Counted from the first letter of the stretch, positions 1-9,425 are shown. The stretch: 64,000 nt of DNA from Amycolatopsis sp. CA-128772 (GCF_002904295.1 NZ_PPHG01000042.1:38005-102004); one strand, 5' to 3'. The notes: generated by a model not told the origin, from the letters alone. A program made the numbers and translations.

Positions 1-445
1 AGGGCGTGATCAGCCCGCAAACGCCGACCGGCTCGTGCACGATCCGGCTGAACGCGTCCGGGTTGCCGGTGTCGACCACGCGGCCGGCGTCCTGCGCCGC
101 GAGCTTGCCGAAGTACCGCAGGCAGGCGGCGATGTCGGCCATGTCGTACCGGCTCTCCACCAGGCGCTTGCCGGTGTCGAGCGACTCGGCGCGGGCGAAC
201 GCCTCCGCGTCGCGATCGAGCAGGTCGGCGGTGCGCAGCAGCAGGTCGCCGCGCTGGTGGGCGGGGGTGCCGGGCCACGGGCCGGTGCCGAACGCGCGGC
301 GCGCCGCCGCGATGGCGGCCTCGGTGTCCTCGGCGGTGCCCTCGGCGACCGTCGCGACCAGGGAACCGTCGGCCGGGCAGCGGATCTCGCGCCGGCCGCC
401 GGCCACCGCGTCCACCCATTCGCCGCCGATGAAGAAGTCCGCCAT
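1..445 (-). CDS. Aldehyde dehydrogenase, N-terminal part (cut by left edge)
   Basis: The first 148 residues of an NAD(P)-dependent aldehyde dehydrogenase, starting MADFFIGGEWVDA and reading leftward off the window. The N-terminal ALDH pattern is clear: the GGEWVDA strand, the AAIAAARRAFG helix and the ESLDTGKRL segment, ending at the start of the cofactor region (EPVGVCGLITP). The family is usually about 480-500 residues, so roughly two thirds, including the catalytic Cys and Glu, lie outside and substrate class cannot be judged. ATG at 443-445 is the natural start. It is divergent from dxs, with about 170 bases between them. Confidence 0.85.
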   Translation of the reverse strand, partial: MADFFIGGEWVDAVAGGRREIRCPADGSLVATVAEGTAEDTEAAIAAARRAFGTGPWPGTPAHQRGDLLLRTADLLDRDAEAFARAESLDTGKRLVESRYDMADIAACLRYFGKLAAQDAGRVVDTGNPDAFSRIVHEPVGVCGLITP

Positions 446-618
446 GCGGCCATTCTCGTGGCCACGCCGCGTGACCGCCACAGCGACGCGGGGAGACGAG
501 GTTCACCCCGGGTGCTGACCGGCGGTCGCGCTCGGGTGTGACGCCGGACGCGGCGGGCGGAACCACCCTGGCGGGTCTCCGTAGACTGGCCGGAACCGAG
601 CGAGTGAGGTGGAGACGA

Positions 619-2535
619 GTGACGATGCTGGAGTCCGTGAGCGGACCGGCGGACCTGAAGCGCATGAGTGTCGAGGACCTCGGCGAACTGGCCGCCGAGA
701 TCCGGGACTTCCTCGTCGACAAGGTCCGGCGGGCGGGCGGGCACCTGGGGCCGAACCTCGGCGTCGTCGAGCTCACCCTGGCGCTGCACCGCGTGTTCGA
801 CTCGCCGCGTGACGCGATCGTCTGGGACGTCGGTCACCAGGCGTACGTGCACAAGATCGTCACCGGCCGCGCGGACGGGTTCGACCTGCTGCGCCAGACC
901 GGCGGCGTCACCGGTTACCCGTCGCGTGCGGAGAGTGAACACGACTGGGTGGAGAGCAGCCACGCGTCGTCCGGTCTGTCCTATGTGGACGGCCTGGCGA
1001 AGGCGTTCGAGCTGGACGGCGGCGGCCGGCACGCGATCGCCGTCGTCGGCGACGGCGCGCTCACCGGCGGCATGTGCTGGGAGGCGCTCAACAACATCGC
1101 GGCGCACAAGGACCGCCCGGTCGTCATCGTGATCAACGACAACGGCCGCTCGTACTCCCCGACCATCGGCGGCCTGGCCGACCACCTCGCGGCGCTGCGT
1201 CTGCAGCCCGGCTACGAGCGCCTGCTCGACGGCGGCCGCGAGCTGCTGCGCCACACCCCGGTCGTCGGCCGGCCGATCTACGCGGCGCTGCACGCGGCGA
1301 AGGCGGGCCTGAAGGACGCGCTGAGCCCGCAGGCGATGTTCTCCGACCTGGGCCTGAAGTACCTCGGCCCGGTCGACGGCCACGACCTCGCCGCGTTGGA
1401 GAAGGCGTTCCAGAGCGCGCGCTCCTTCGGCGGCGCCGTGATCGTGCACGTCGTCACCGAGAAGGGCCACGGCTACGCACCCGCGGTGAACAACCAGCAC
1501 GACCAGATGCACCAGACGGACCCGATCGACCCGGAGACCGGCCTGCCGCCGGTGAAGGGCCCGAGCTGGACCGGCGTGTTCGGCGACGAGCTGGCCCGGA
1601 TCGGTGCCGAGCGTGCGGACGTCGTCGCCATCACGGCGGCGATGCTGCGTTCCACCGGGCTGGACAAGTTCGCCGAGGCGTTCCCCGACCGCTGGTACGA
1701 CGTCGGGATCGCCGAGCAGCACGCGGTCACCTCGGCCGCGGGGCTCGCGATGGGCGGGCAGCACCCGGTGGTGGCGATCTATTCGACGTTCCTGAACCGC
1801 GCGTTCGACCAGGTGCTGATGGACGTGGCGCTGCACCGCCTGCCGGTGACGCTGGTGCTCGACCGGGCCGGGATCACCGGGCCGGACGGGCCGAGCCACC
1901 ACGGCATGTGGGACCTTTCGCTGCTCGGGATGGTGCCGGGGATGCGCGTTGCCGCTCCGCGGGACCCGGCGACTCTTCGTGAGGAGCTGCGGGAGGCCGT
2001 TGCGGTGTCGGACGGGCCGACGGCGCTGCGGTTCTCGAAGGGGAAGGTCGGGACGGACGTGACCGCCGTGGAGCGGATCGGGACGGTCGACGTCCTGCGG
2101 CGCCCGGCCGAGGGTGCGGACGTTCTCCTGGTGACCGTCGGTGCGTTCGCGACGCTCGGGTTGGCGGCCGCGGATCGGCTGGCCGATCAGGGGATCGGCG
2201 TCACCGTGGTGGACCCGCGGTGGGTTCTTCCGGTGCCGGCCGAGCTCGTGGCGCTGGCTTCGCAGCACAAGCTCGTGGTGACGGTCGAGGACAGTGGCCG
2301 GCACGGTGGGTTCGGGTCGGCGTTGGCCGCGTTGTTCCGGGATGCCGAGTGCGATGTTCCGTTGCGGGATCTGGCTGTGCCGCAGACGTTCCACGACCAC
2401 GGGAGCCGGGACGAGGTGCTGGGGCGGATCGGGCTGACCGCTCAGGATGTGGCTCGGCGGGTCACCGAGTGGGCGGCCGGGCGGCTGGGTTCTGCGTCGG
2501 AGGAACCGGCGAAGAAGGACGCCAACCGCAGCTGA
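619..2535 (+). CDS. dxs: 1-deoxy-D-xylulose-5-phosphate synthase
   Basis: Condenses pyruvate and glyceraldehyde 3-phosphate to DXP, the first step of the non-mevalonate isoprenoid pathway and a source for thiamine and pyridoxal. The protein has about 638 residues, normal for DXS. Visible features are the HLGPNLGVVELT start region, WDVGHQAYVHK, the ThDP-binding GDGALTGGM...NDN motif, the catalytic Glu in GIAEQHAVTSAAG, and GPDGPSHHG followed by the transketolase C domain. I chose GTG at 619 because GGTGGAG lies just upstream; ATG at 625 is equally possible. The open frame extends back to 538 but has no better site there. A TAGACT box at 582-587 could be its -10 element. Confidence 0.96.
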   Translation: MTMLESVSGPADLKRMSVEDLGELAAEIRDFLVDKVRRAGGHLGPNLGVVELTLALHRVFDSPRDAIVWDVGHQAYVHKIVTGRADGFDLLRQTGGVTGYPSRAESEHDWVESSHASSGLSYVDGLAKAFELDGGGRHAIAVVGDGALTGGMCWEALNNIAAHKDRPVVIVINDNGRSYSPTIGGLADHLAALRLQPGYERLLDGGRELLRHTPVVGRPIYAALHAAKAGLKDALSPQAMFSDLGLKYLGPVDGHDLAALEKAFQSARSFGGAVIVHVVTEKGHGYAPAVNNQHDQMHQTDPIDPETGLPPVKGPSWTGVFGDELARIGAERADVVAITAAMLRSTGLDKFAEAFPDRWYDVGIAEQHAVTSAAGLAMGGQHPVVAIYSTFLNRAFDQVLMDVALHRLPVTLVLDRAGITGPDGPSHHGMWDLSLLGMVPGMRVAAPRDPATLREELREAVAVSDGPTALRFSKGKVGTDVTAVERIGTVDVLRRPAEGADVLLVTVGAFATLGLAAADRLADQGIGVTVVDPRWVLPVPAELVALASQHKLVVTVEDSGRHGGFGSALAALFRDAECDVPLRDLAVPQTFHDHGSRDEVLGRIGLTAQDVARRVTEWAAGRLGSASEEPAKKDANRS

Positions 2536-2608
2536 GCCTTGTGGTTTGCTGTTGCCGGGAGAAAAGGTGTCCTCGCCGGACGGGCTGGCTCAGGGATGAC
2601 CACCCAGC

Positions 2609-4051
2609 TCAGACCCTCGCGGGGATCGTCGTCGGGGAGGGGGCTGGGGCGAACACCTCCGGCGGTTCCGGGAACAGCTTCACCAGCAGCGGGTAGGCGA
2701 TGGCGGCTGTCGCCAAGGTCGCCAGCAGGCTGATGTCCACGCCGCCCGCGATGTTGCGTAGCGGGCCGGCGATCATCGGCGTGTTTGCGCACAGCAACCC
2801 CAGTGTCGTTGCCGGGATCCATGCTGCCATGGCCCGCCAGTTCACGCCCCGGGTGAACCAGTAGCGGCCGCCCTTGCGGCCTTCGTTGAAGACCTGCAGG
2901 TCCGCCACGTCGTAGAAACCTCTGCGCTGGACGAAGCCGATCATCATGATCACCATCCAGGGACTGGTGCACAGGACGATCAGCGTGGCGAAGGCGTTGA
3001 TGCTCGACACCATGTCCAGCACGAAATTGCCCACGAAGATGAACGCCACGCTCAACGTTCCGATCAGCAGGGTCGCCTGGACGCGGGACAGGCGGGGGAA
3101 GATCGAGCTGAAGTCCAGACCAGTTCCGTACAGCGACGTCGTTCCCGTCGACAGGCCGCCGATCAGGGCGACCACGATCAACGGAATTGCGTACCACAGC
3201 GGGGAAATCGACGTCAGGCCCGTGATGTAGTCGGCCGGGTCCGCGACCAGGGTGGCCGTTGCGATGCCGAAACCGAACGGGAGCAGCGTGGCCACCTGCG
3301 CGAGGAAGGGCGCCGTCAGGAGCGAGCGTTTGCGGTAGGAGGCCGGGATGTAGCGGGCCCAGTCGCCGAGGAACGCGCCGAACGAGATCGGGTTGGCCAG
3401 GGCCGTCAACGCCGCCAACGTGAACGTCGGCCAGAACGTTCCCAGCGCGTACGTGCCCGTGCCCGGGTAGCCCGGGTCGAAGGTGCCGCCGTAGGCGAGG
3501 ACGCCCAGGAGCATGATGGCCGTGCCGAGGACCACCGCGATGCGGTTCACCAGCAGCATGAACCGGTAGCCGTAGATGCACACCACCAGCGTTGCGAGCG
3601 CGATCACGCCGTACGCCACGCCGCGCAGGACCGCGCCGCCATCGAAGCCGAACAGGCGCTGTGCTGCTCCGGCCACCGCGTCGCCGCTCACCCAGACCGA
3701 AATCGCGAAGAACGTGATCGCCGTCAGCAACGACAAGAACGAGCCGACGCAGCGGCCGACCACGCCGAAGTGGGCGCCCGACGACACCGCGTTGTTCGTC
3801 CGGGTGCGCGGGCCGAACAGTGCCATCGGGGCCAGGACCAGGCCGCCCACCACGACACCCAGGGCCGTGGCCAGGACCGCGTCGCGGAAGCTCAAGCCGT
3901 ACGCGATCGGCAACGTGCCCAGGATGATCGTGGCGAACGTGTTCGCGCCGCCGAAGGCCATCCGGAACAGGTCGCGCGGGCGGGACGTCTGCTCTTCCGG
4001 CGGGATCGGGGCGATCCCGTGCTGCTCGACCTCGGTGATCTTCTCGCTCAT
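2609..4051 (-). CDS. NCS1-family nucleobase/hydantoin-type permease
   Basis: A 480-residue inner-membrane transporter with about twelve hydrophobic helices and the N-terminal signature of the nucleobase:cation symporter-1 (cytosine/purine/hydantoin) family: PRDLFRMAFGGANTFATIILGT, then many Gly/Ala-rich helices and a soluble C-terminal tail. Its ATG overlaps the stop of the upstream aldehyde dehydrogenase (ATGA), so it is the last gene of the operon that begins at 9425. In that setting the substrate may be a guanidino compound, a polyamine-related amine or a purine; the sequence alone does not settle it. It converges on dxs with a 73-base gap. Confidence 0.88.
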   Translation of the reverse strand: MSEKITEVEQHGIAPIPPEEQTSRPRDLFRMAFGGANTFATIILGTLPIAYGLSFRDAVLATALGVVVGGLVLAPMALFGPRTRTNNAVSSGAHFGVVGRCVGSFLSLLTAITFFAISVWVSGDAVAGAAQRLFGFDGGAVLRGVAYGVIALATLVVCIYGYRFMLLVNRIAVVLGTAIMLLGVLAYGGTFDPGYPGTGTYALGTFWPTFTLAALTALANPISFGAFLGDWARYIPASYRKRSLLTAPFLAQVATLLPFGFGIATATLVADPADYITGLTSISPLWYAIPLIVVALIGGLSTGTTSLYGTGLDFSSIFPRLSRVQATLLIGTLSVAFIFVGNFVLDMVSSINAFATLIVLCTSPWMVIMMIGFVQRRGFYDVADLQVFNEGRKGGRYWFTRGVNWRAMAAWIPATTLGLLCANTPMIAGPLRNIAGGVDISLLATLATAAIAYPLLVKLFPEPPEVFAPAPSPTTIPARV

Positions 4052-5406
4052 GCGAACCTCGTCATCACGTGCTTCACGCGGGTGTACTCAGCGAACGCGT
4101 ACGCCGAGAGGTCCTTGCCGTGGCCGGAATGGCCGAAGCCGCCGTGCGGCATCTCCGCCACCAGCGGGCCGTGCGTGTTGATCCACACGCAGCCGAAGTC
4201 CAGCTCGGCCGGCACCCGCGCCGCGACGGCGAGGTCGCGCGTCCACACCGAGGCGGCCAGTCCGTAAGGGACGCCATTGGCCAGTGCGATGCCGTCGGCT
4301 TCGTCCGAAAAGGACTGGACGGTGATCACCGGGCCGAAGATCTCCTCCTGGACGATCTCGTCGTCCTGCCGCACCCCGGAGATCACGGTGGGGGAGAGGT
4401 AGAAGCCCGGTGAGCCGAACCGGGTGCCGCCGGTCTCGATGCGGGCGTGCGACGGCAACCGGGAGATCAGGCCCTCGACGCGCGAGAACTGCGCCGCGCT
4501 GTTCAACGGTCCGTAATCGACACCCGGGGTCTGCGCCGCGGCGGATTTCGCCAGCGCGGTGACGAAGTCGTCGTGGATCGAGGAGTGGACCAGGACCCGG
4601 CTGCCCGCCGTGCAGTCCTGGCCCGCGTTGTAGAACGCCGCTCCCACGATGCCCTCCGCCGTCGAGGCGAGGTCGACGTCCGGGAACACCAGCAGGGGTG
4701 CGTTGCCGCCCAGCTCCAGGTGGGTGCGCTTGAGGTCGGCGGCCGCCACCGTGGCGACGTCGATGCCCGCGCGGGTCGACCCGGTGATCGAGACCAGGTC
4801 CGTGATCGGGTGCCTGACCAGGGCGCGGCCGGTGTCGCGGTCGCCGGTCAGCACGGTGAACGCGCCCGACGGCAGGAACTCCGCGGCGACGCGCGCCAGC
4901 AGCACCGCCGTCGACGGGGTCGTCTCGGCCGGCTTCAGCACCACCGTGTTGCCCGCCGCCAGGGCCGGGGCGATCTTCCAGACCGCCATCATCAGCGGGT
5001 AATTCCACGGGGCGATCTGCGCGCAAACGCCGACCGGCTCGCGGCGGATCACCGACGTGTGGCCGGGCGCGTACTCGCCGGCCGCGGTGCCCTCCAGGTG
5101 CCGCGCCGCGCCGGCGAAGAACCGCAGCGCGCTCACGCACTCCGGGATCTCCTCCTCGAGCACCACGGACCGGATCTTGCCGGTCTCGCGCACCTCGAGG
5201 TCGGCGAACTCGGCCGCGCGCGCCTCCAGGGCGTCGGCGATCTTCAGCAGCGCCAGCTGACGCTGGGCCGGGGTGCTGCGCCGCCAGACCACAAACGCTT
5301 GCGCGGCGGCCGCCAGCGCCGCGTCCACTTCGGACGGCGAGGCGACGGGGCTGGTGGCGAACACCTCGCCGGTCGCCGGGTCGGTCAGGTCCAGGGTGCG
5401 GGTCAT
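4048..5406 (-). CDS. Gamma-aminobutyraldehyde / guanidinobutyraldehyde dehydrogenase (PatD-like)
   Basis: A complete ALDH of 452 residues that oxidises an amino- or guanidino-aldehyde to the acid with NAD(P). It shows PWNYPLMMAVWKIAPALAAG, the cofactor loop SITGSTRAG, the Glu of HLELGGNAPLLVF, the catalytic Cys in AGQDCTAGSR, EEIFGPV, and an end (INTHGPLVAEMPHGGFGHSG, then KDLSAY and YTRVKHVM) that strongly recalls PatD (YdcW), the aminobutyraldehyde dehydrogenase. Start and stop are both coupled by ATGA overlaps to neighbours. With a ThDP enzyme and ureohydrolase beside it, oxidation of 4-guanidinobutyraldehyde to 4-guanidinobutyrate is the favoured role; this is inference. Confidence 0.88.
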   Translation of the reverse strand: MTRTLDLTDPATGEVFATSPVASPSEVDAALAAAAQAFVVWRRSTPAQRQLALLKIADALEARAAEFADLEVRETGKIRSVVLEEEIPECVSALRFFAGAARHLEGTAAGEYAPGHTSVIRREPVGVCAQIAPWNYPLMMAVWKIAPALAAGNTVVLKPAETTPSTAVLLARVAAEFLPSGAFTVLTGDRDTGRALVRHPITDLVSITGSTRAGIDVATVAAADLKRTHLELGGNAPLLVFPDVDLASTAEGIVGAAFYNAGQDCTAGSRVLVHSSIHDDFVTALAKSAAAQTPGVDYGPLNSAAQFSRVEGLISRLPSHARIETGGTRFGSPGFYLSPTVISGVRQDDEIVQEEIFGPVITVQSFSDEADGIALANGVPYGLAASVWTRDLAVAARVPAELDFGCVWINTHGPLVAEMPHGGFGHSGHGKDLSAYAFAEYTRVKHVMTRFA

Positions 5407-7046
5407 GCCTGCTCCAGGTGGGTCGGCGCGAACATCTTCAGCAGCGCGGGGAGGACGACGACGGACGGCCCGGGCGTGCGCAGCGCCTCGGCGAGGTCGG
5501 CGCCCACGGTGTCCGAAGAGGACAACCGGGCGGGCACGCCGAAGGCGGCCGCCAGGGCGACGAAGTCCGGCCGGGTCAGCTCGGTGGCCGTCGACCGGCC
5601 GAACGCGCCGGTGAGGTACTCGCGCAGGATGCCGTAGCCGCCGTCGTCGACGATCAGCCACGTGACGTCGAGGCCGTGCTGGGCCGCCGTGGCCAGCTCG
5701 GCGAGGCCGTACATCGCGCCGCCGTCGCCGGACACCGCCAAGGTCGGGGCGCCCGCGGCTGCGCCGCCGAGCGCGCCCGGCAGGCCGTAGCCCAGGCCGC
5801 CCGCGCCCTGGGCGGTGTGGATCGGTGCGCCCTCGGGGTTCCACGCCGACCACGCCCAGTAGGCCGCGATCGTCATGTCCCAGAATGTCTGAGTGCCTTC
5901 GGGAAGCGCGCCCCGGATGTCGTCGACCAGCTTCCGTTCGGTGGCCAGGTCCTGACTGTCCAACCGGGACTCCACGGCGGACAGCAGCGAAGAGACCGCC
6001 TTCTCGGCCCGGCCGTCGGACGCGCGCATCGGCACCCACTCCAGCAGCGCCTGCAGGGTGAGCCGCACGTCGGCGTGGATGCCGAGCGCCGGGTAGTTCG
6101 ACTCCAGCTTCCCGAGGTCGGCTTCGACCTGGATCACCCGGCCGCGCGGGGCGAACTCGCGGTAGTTGCTGGACAGCTCGCCGAGCCCGGAGCCGAGCAC
6201 GAGCAGCACGTCGGCGTCGGCGAGGAACTCCGTGGTGTGCCAGTCCTCCAGCCACGACCGGCCGGACAGTTCGTGGTCCCAGCCGAAGACGCCCTTGCCG
6301 CCGAAGGTCGAGACCACCGGCGCACGCAGGGCTTCGGCGAGGGCCAGCAGCTCGGCGTGCGCGCCCGACCGCAGCGCGCCGCCGCCGGCCAGGATCACCG
6401 GGTTCGACGCCGCACCCAGCAGCTCCGCGGCCGCGGTCACCAGCTCCGGCAGCGGTTCCAGCGAGGCAGGCGCGGCCGAAACCGATGTGATCGGCGGGAC
6501 GCCGGCCGGGCCGAGCAGCACGTCCTGGGGGATCTCGACCCACACCGGCCCGTAGGGCGCGGTCGCCGCCGACGTCCACGCTTCCCGCAACGCCGTCGGG
6601 AGCTGGCTCGCCCGCCGCACGACGTGCACCGACTTGACCACGTCCCGGAAGCTCGCCTGCTGGTCGGGCAGTTCGTGCAGGTAGCCGTGCCGCCCGCCGC
6701 CGAGCCCGGCGACCGGGACCTGGCTGGAGATCCCGAGCACCGGCACCGAAGCCGCGCGGGATTCCTGCAGGGACGCCAGCGTCAGCAACGCACCCGGGCC
6801 GGTGGAGACGATCAGGGGCGTCACCGGCACCGGGCCGTCCGGGTCGGCCGCGAGCCGGGCGCGGGCGTACCCGTCGGCGGCGAAGGCGAGGTTGTTCTCG
6901 ACGCGCCCGCTGATCACGCGCAGGTCCTCCGCCCGCCGCAGGGCCTCGAACAGGCCCAGGGCGTGCTGGCCCGGCAGGCCGAACACCGTGTCGGCCCCCA
7001 GCGCCCGCAGGGTTTCGACGACGACATCGCCGCCGATGCGGGTCAT
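5403..7046 (-). CDS. ThDP-dependent decarboxylase-like enzyme (acetolactate synthase fold; possible 2-ketoarginine decarboxylase)
   Basis: A 547-residue thiamine-diphosphate enzyme with the three usual domains. It begins with VETLRALGADTVFGLPGQHAL, has the conserved cofactor-activating Glu at about residue 50 (RVENNLAFAADGYAR), a central domain (NPVILAGGGAL) and the ThDP/metal motif VSGDGGAMYGL...DDGGYG near the C-terminus. In that motif the usual Asn ligand region reads DDGGYG, a small departure from NNGGYG. Generic annotation would be acetolactate synthase, but no small subunit is present. The gene is fused by overlaps to a ureohydrolase and an aldehyde dehydrogenase, the combination of AruI, KauB and GbuA in the Pseudomonas arginine transaminase route. 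Decarboxylation of 2-ketoarginine is therefore proposed. Confidence 0.8.
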   Translation of the reverse strand: MTRIGGDVVVETLRALGADTVFGLPGQHALGLFEALRRAEDLRVISGRVENNLAFAADGYARARLAADPDGPVPVTPLIVSTGPGALLTLASLQESRAASVPVLGISSQVPVAGLGGGRHGYLHELPDQQASFRDVVKSVHVVRRASQLPTALREAWTSAATAPYGPVWVEIPQDVLLGPAGVPPITSVSAAPASLEPLPELVTAAAELLGAASNPVILAGGGALRSGAHAELLALAEALRAPVVSTFGGKGVFGWDHELSGRSWLEDWHTTEFLADADVLLVLGSGLGELSSNYREFAPRGRVIQVEADLGKLESNYPALGIHADVRLTLQALLEWVPMRASDGRAEKAVSSLLSAVESRLDSQDLATERKLVDDIRGALPEGTQTFWDMTIAAYWAWSAWNPEGAPIHTAQGAGGLGYGLPGALGGAAAGAPTLAVSGDGGAMYGLAELATAAQHGLDVTWLIVDDGGYGILREYLTGAFGRSTATELTRPDFVALAAAFGVPARLSSSDTVGADLAEALRTPGPSVVVLPALLKMFAPTHLEQA

Positions 7047-7987
7047 GCGCCCTTCCCCAGGGTCAGCAGGCTCACCAGGTCGTAGGCGACGTGCGAGGCC
7101 GCGATGGCGGTGATCTCGGCGTGGTCGTAGGCCGGCGCGAGCTCGACGACGTCCGCACCGACCAGGTTGAGGTCGCGCAGCCCGCGCAGGATCTCCAGGA
7201 GCTCCCGGCTGGTCAGCCCGCCCGCCTCGGGGGTCCCGGTGCCGGGCGCGTGGGCGGGGTCGAGCACGTCGATGTCGACCGAGACGTACAGCGGCCGGTC
7301 GCCGATGCGCTGCCGCAGCGCGTCGACCGTCTCGGCGACGCCGCGGCGCATGACGTCGCCCGAAGTGACGATGCCGAAGCCGAGGCGGCGGTCCTCTTCG
7401 AGGTCGCGCTTCCCGTACAGCGGCCCGCGCGTCCCGACGTGCGACAGCGCGCTCGTGTCGAGGATTCCTTCCTCCGACGCCCGCCGGAACGGGGTGCCGT
7501 GGGTGTACGGCTCGCCGAAGTAGGTGTCCCAGGTGTCCAGGTGGGCGTCGAAGTGCAGCAGCGCAACGGGTCCGTGCCGGTTCGCCGCGGCCCGCAGCAG
7601 CGGCAGCGCGATGGTGTGGTCGCCGCCGACGGTCACCAGCCGCGTCCCGTCCGCCTGCAGCGCTTCGGCTTCCTGCTGCAGCGTTTCGATCGCTTCGCCG
7701 ATGTCGAACGGGTTGACCGCGATGTCGCCCGCGTCCACGACCTGCCGCTCGGCGAACGGCGAGACGTCCAGCTCCGGGTGGTACGGCCGCAGCAGCCGGC
7801 TCGCCTCGCGGACGGCGGCCGGGCCGAACCGCGCGCCGGGCCGGTAGGACACGCCGGAGTCGAAGGGCACGCCGACCACGGCGACGTCGGCGCGTTCGAC
7901 CTGGTCGATGCGCGGCAGCCGCGCGAAGGTCGCGAAGCCGGCGAACCGGGGGACGCGCGACGAGTCGAGGGGTCCGATGTTAGGCAC
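7043..7987 (-). CDS. Ureohydrolase: agmatinase / guanidinobutyrase family
   Basis: A 314-residue dinuclear manganese ureohydrolase that splits urea from a guanidino substrate. Metal ligands are all present: GGDHT (His about 124), DAHLDTWD (about 147-154) and SVDIDVLDPAHAPGT with two Asp. The substrate could be agmatine, 4-guanidinobutyrate or 3-guanidinopropionate; agmatinase would be the default label, while the ThDP enzyme and aldehyde dehydrogenase downstream favour 4-guanidinobutyrate. The start is GTG at 7985-7987, eight bases inside the end of the symporter gene, and the stop overlaps the next ATG, so the three genes are translated as a coupled unit. Confidence 0.9.
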   Translation of the reverse strand: MPNIGPLDSSRVPRFAGFATFARLPRIDQVERADVAVVGVPFDSGVSYRPGARFGPAAVREASRLLRPYHPELDVSPFAERQVVDAGDIAVNPFDIGEAIETLQQEAEALQADGTRLVTVGGDHTIALPLLRAAANRHGPVALLHFDAHLDTWDTYFGEPYTHGTPFRRASEEGILDTSALSHVGTRGPLYGKRDLEEDRRLGFGIVTSGDVMRRGVAETVDALRQRIGDRPLYVSVDIDVLDPAHAPGTGTPEAGGLTSRELLEILRGLRDLNLVGADVVELAPAYDHAEITAIAASHVAYDLVSLLTLGKGA

Positions 7988-9425
7988 TGCTGGGCTCCTG
8001 TTCCCGGGTGGAGAGCGGGGTTTCTTCGCCGTTGAGACGGCGGGTCCAGATCGAGAGGATCGTGTCGGACGTGCGGGGCGTGGCGAAGCTGACCGCCAGG
8101 TAGACGACCAGGCTCGCGCCGAGGCCCCAGTAGATCGGCGTGTTGGCGGCCACGCCGTCGATGCTCATGAAGGCGATCACCGAGACGGTGCCGGCCACCA
8201 TCGAGGCGTACGCGCCCTGCCGCGTGCCGCGCTTCCAGAACAGCGCGCCGACGATCGCCACCAGCAGACCGCCGACCAGGATGTCGTAGGCGATGGTGAG
8301 CGCGTTGACGACGTCGTCGACGACCATCGCGATGCCGATGGCCAGCAGGCCCAGTACGAGCGTGGCGATCCGGTTGCGGCGGACTTCGCCGCCCTTCTTC
8401 AAGCCCAGCTTGGTCAGCAGGTCCGACGTCGTCGTGGTGGAGCAGGCGATCAGCGCGCCGCTCGCCGTGGACATCATCGCCGACAGCGCGGCGGCCAGGA
8501 CCAGGCCGCGGACGCCGGTCGGCAGCAGCCGCTCGACGATCGTCGCGAAGGCGTCTTGGGCGCTGGCGATGTCCGGGTAGAGGGCGTGGGCGGCGGTGCC
8601 GATCAGGGCGCCGGCCAGGCCGTAGACCAGGCAGTAGACGCCGGAGGTGATGCCGCCGGACGTCGCGATCGCGGGCGTGCGGGCGGTGAACACGCGCTGC
8701 CAGATGTCCTGGCCGATCAGCAGGCCGAAGGTGTAGATCACGAAGTAGGTGATGATCGTGTCGGTGCCGATCGAGGTGAAGCTGAAGAAACTCGCGTCGA
8801 GCTTCGCGCTCATGCCGTCGAAGCCGCCCGCGGAGCTGATGGCGACCGGCAGCAGGATGGCCAGGATGCCGATGGTCTTGATGACGAACTGGGCGATGTC
8901 GGTGAGCGTGATCGACCACATGCCGCCGAGCACCGAGTAGAGGACGACGATCGAGCCGCCGACCGCGATCCCGGCCCAGTTCGGCAGGTCGAACAGCACC
9001 TTGAAGATCGTGGCGAAGGCCAGCGTCGAGGTCACCGTGAGCATCAGCGTGTAGCCCCACATGACGACGCCGGACACCGCGCTCGTGCGGCCGCCGTAGC
9101 GCAGGTCGAGCATCTCGCCGACGGTGTAGACCTTCAGCCGGACGAGCCGCCGCGCGAACAGCGCGTGCAGCACCAGGATGCCGACGCCGATGCTGACCAC
9201 CAGCCACATGCCGGAGATGCCGTAGGTGTAGCCGAGCTTGACGCCGCCGACGGTCGACGCGCCGCCGAGCACGACGGCCGACATCGTGCCGGAGTACATG
9301 AACCACCCCAGCCGCCGCCCGGCGACCAGGTAGTCGGACTTGGTCTTCGCGAGCTTCAGGCCGTACCAGCCGACCCCGAGCATGCCCGCGATGTACAGCG
9401 CGATCACCGCGTAGTCGCCGGTCAC
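7980..9425 (-). CDS. Sodium:solute symporter (SSS family)
   Basis: About 481 residues and thirteen predicted membrane helices in the SSS pattern: VTGDYAVIALYIAGMLGVGW, the RRLGWFMYSGTMSAVVLGGAS region, GGMWSITLTDIAQFVIK and LSAMMSTASGALIACSTTTTSDL, which carries the Ser/Thr-rich sodium site. I chose GTG at 9425 because GAGGAGG lies at ideal distance; a longer frame to 9512 would run through the divergent regulator's control region. First gene of the guanidino-compound operon, so its likely cargo is the operon's substrate (an arginine derivative or guanidino acid). Expression is presumably set by the divergent PucR regulator. Confidence 0.9.
   Translation of the reverse strand: MTGDYAVIALYIAGMLGVGWYGLKLAKTKSDYLVAGRRLGWFMYSGTMSAVVLGGASTVGGVKLGYTYGISGMWLVVSIGVGILVLHALFARRLVRLKVYTVGEMLDLRYGGRTSAVSGVVMWGYTLMLTVTSTLAFATIFKVLFDLPNWAGIAVGGSIVVLYSVLGGMWSITLTDIAQFVIKTIGILAILLPVAISSAGGFDGMSAKLDASFFSFTSIGTDTIITYFVIYTFGLLIGQDIWQRVFTARTPAIATSGGITSGVYCLVYGLAGALIGTAAHALYPDIASAQDAFATIVERLLPTGVRGLVLAAALSAMMSTASGALIACSTTTTSDLLTKLGLKKGGEVRRNRIATLVLGLLAIGIAMVVDDVVNALTIAYDILVGGLLVAIVGALFWKRGTRQGAYASMVAGTVSVIAFMSIDGVAANTPIYWGLGASLVVYLAVSFATPRTSDTILSIWTRRLNGEETPLSTREQEPSSA

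Noticed and set aside
10..2400. Long open frame of 796 codons opposite dxs
   Set aside because: An antisense shadow caused by high GC; its predicted protein is Arg/His-rich without domains, whereas dxs on the other strand is unmistakable. Only the segment at 1-445, in another frame, is real.
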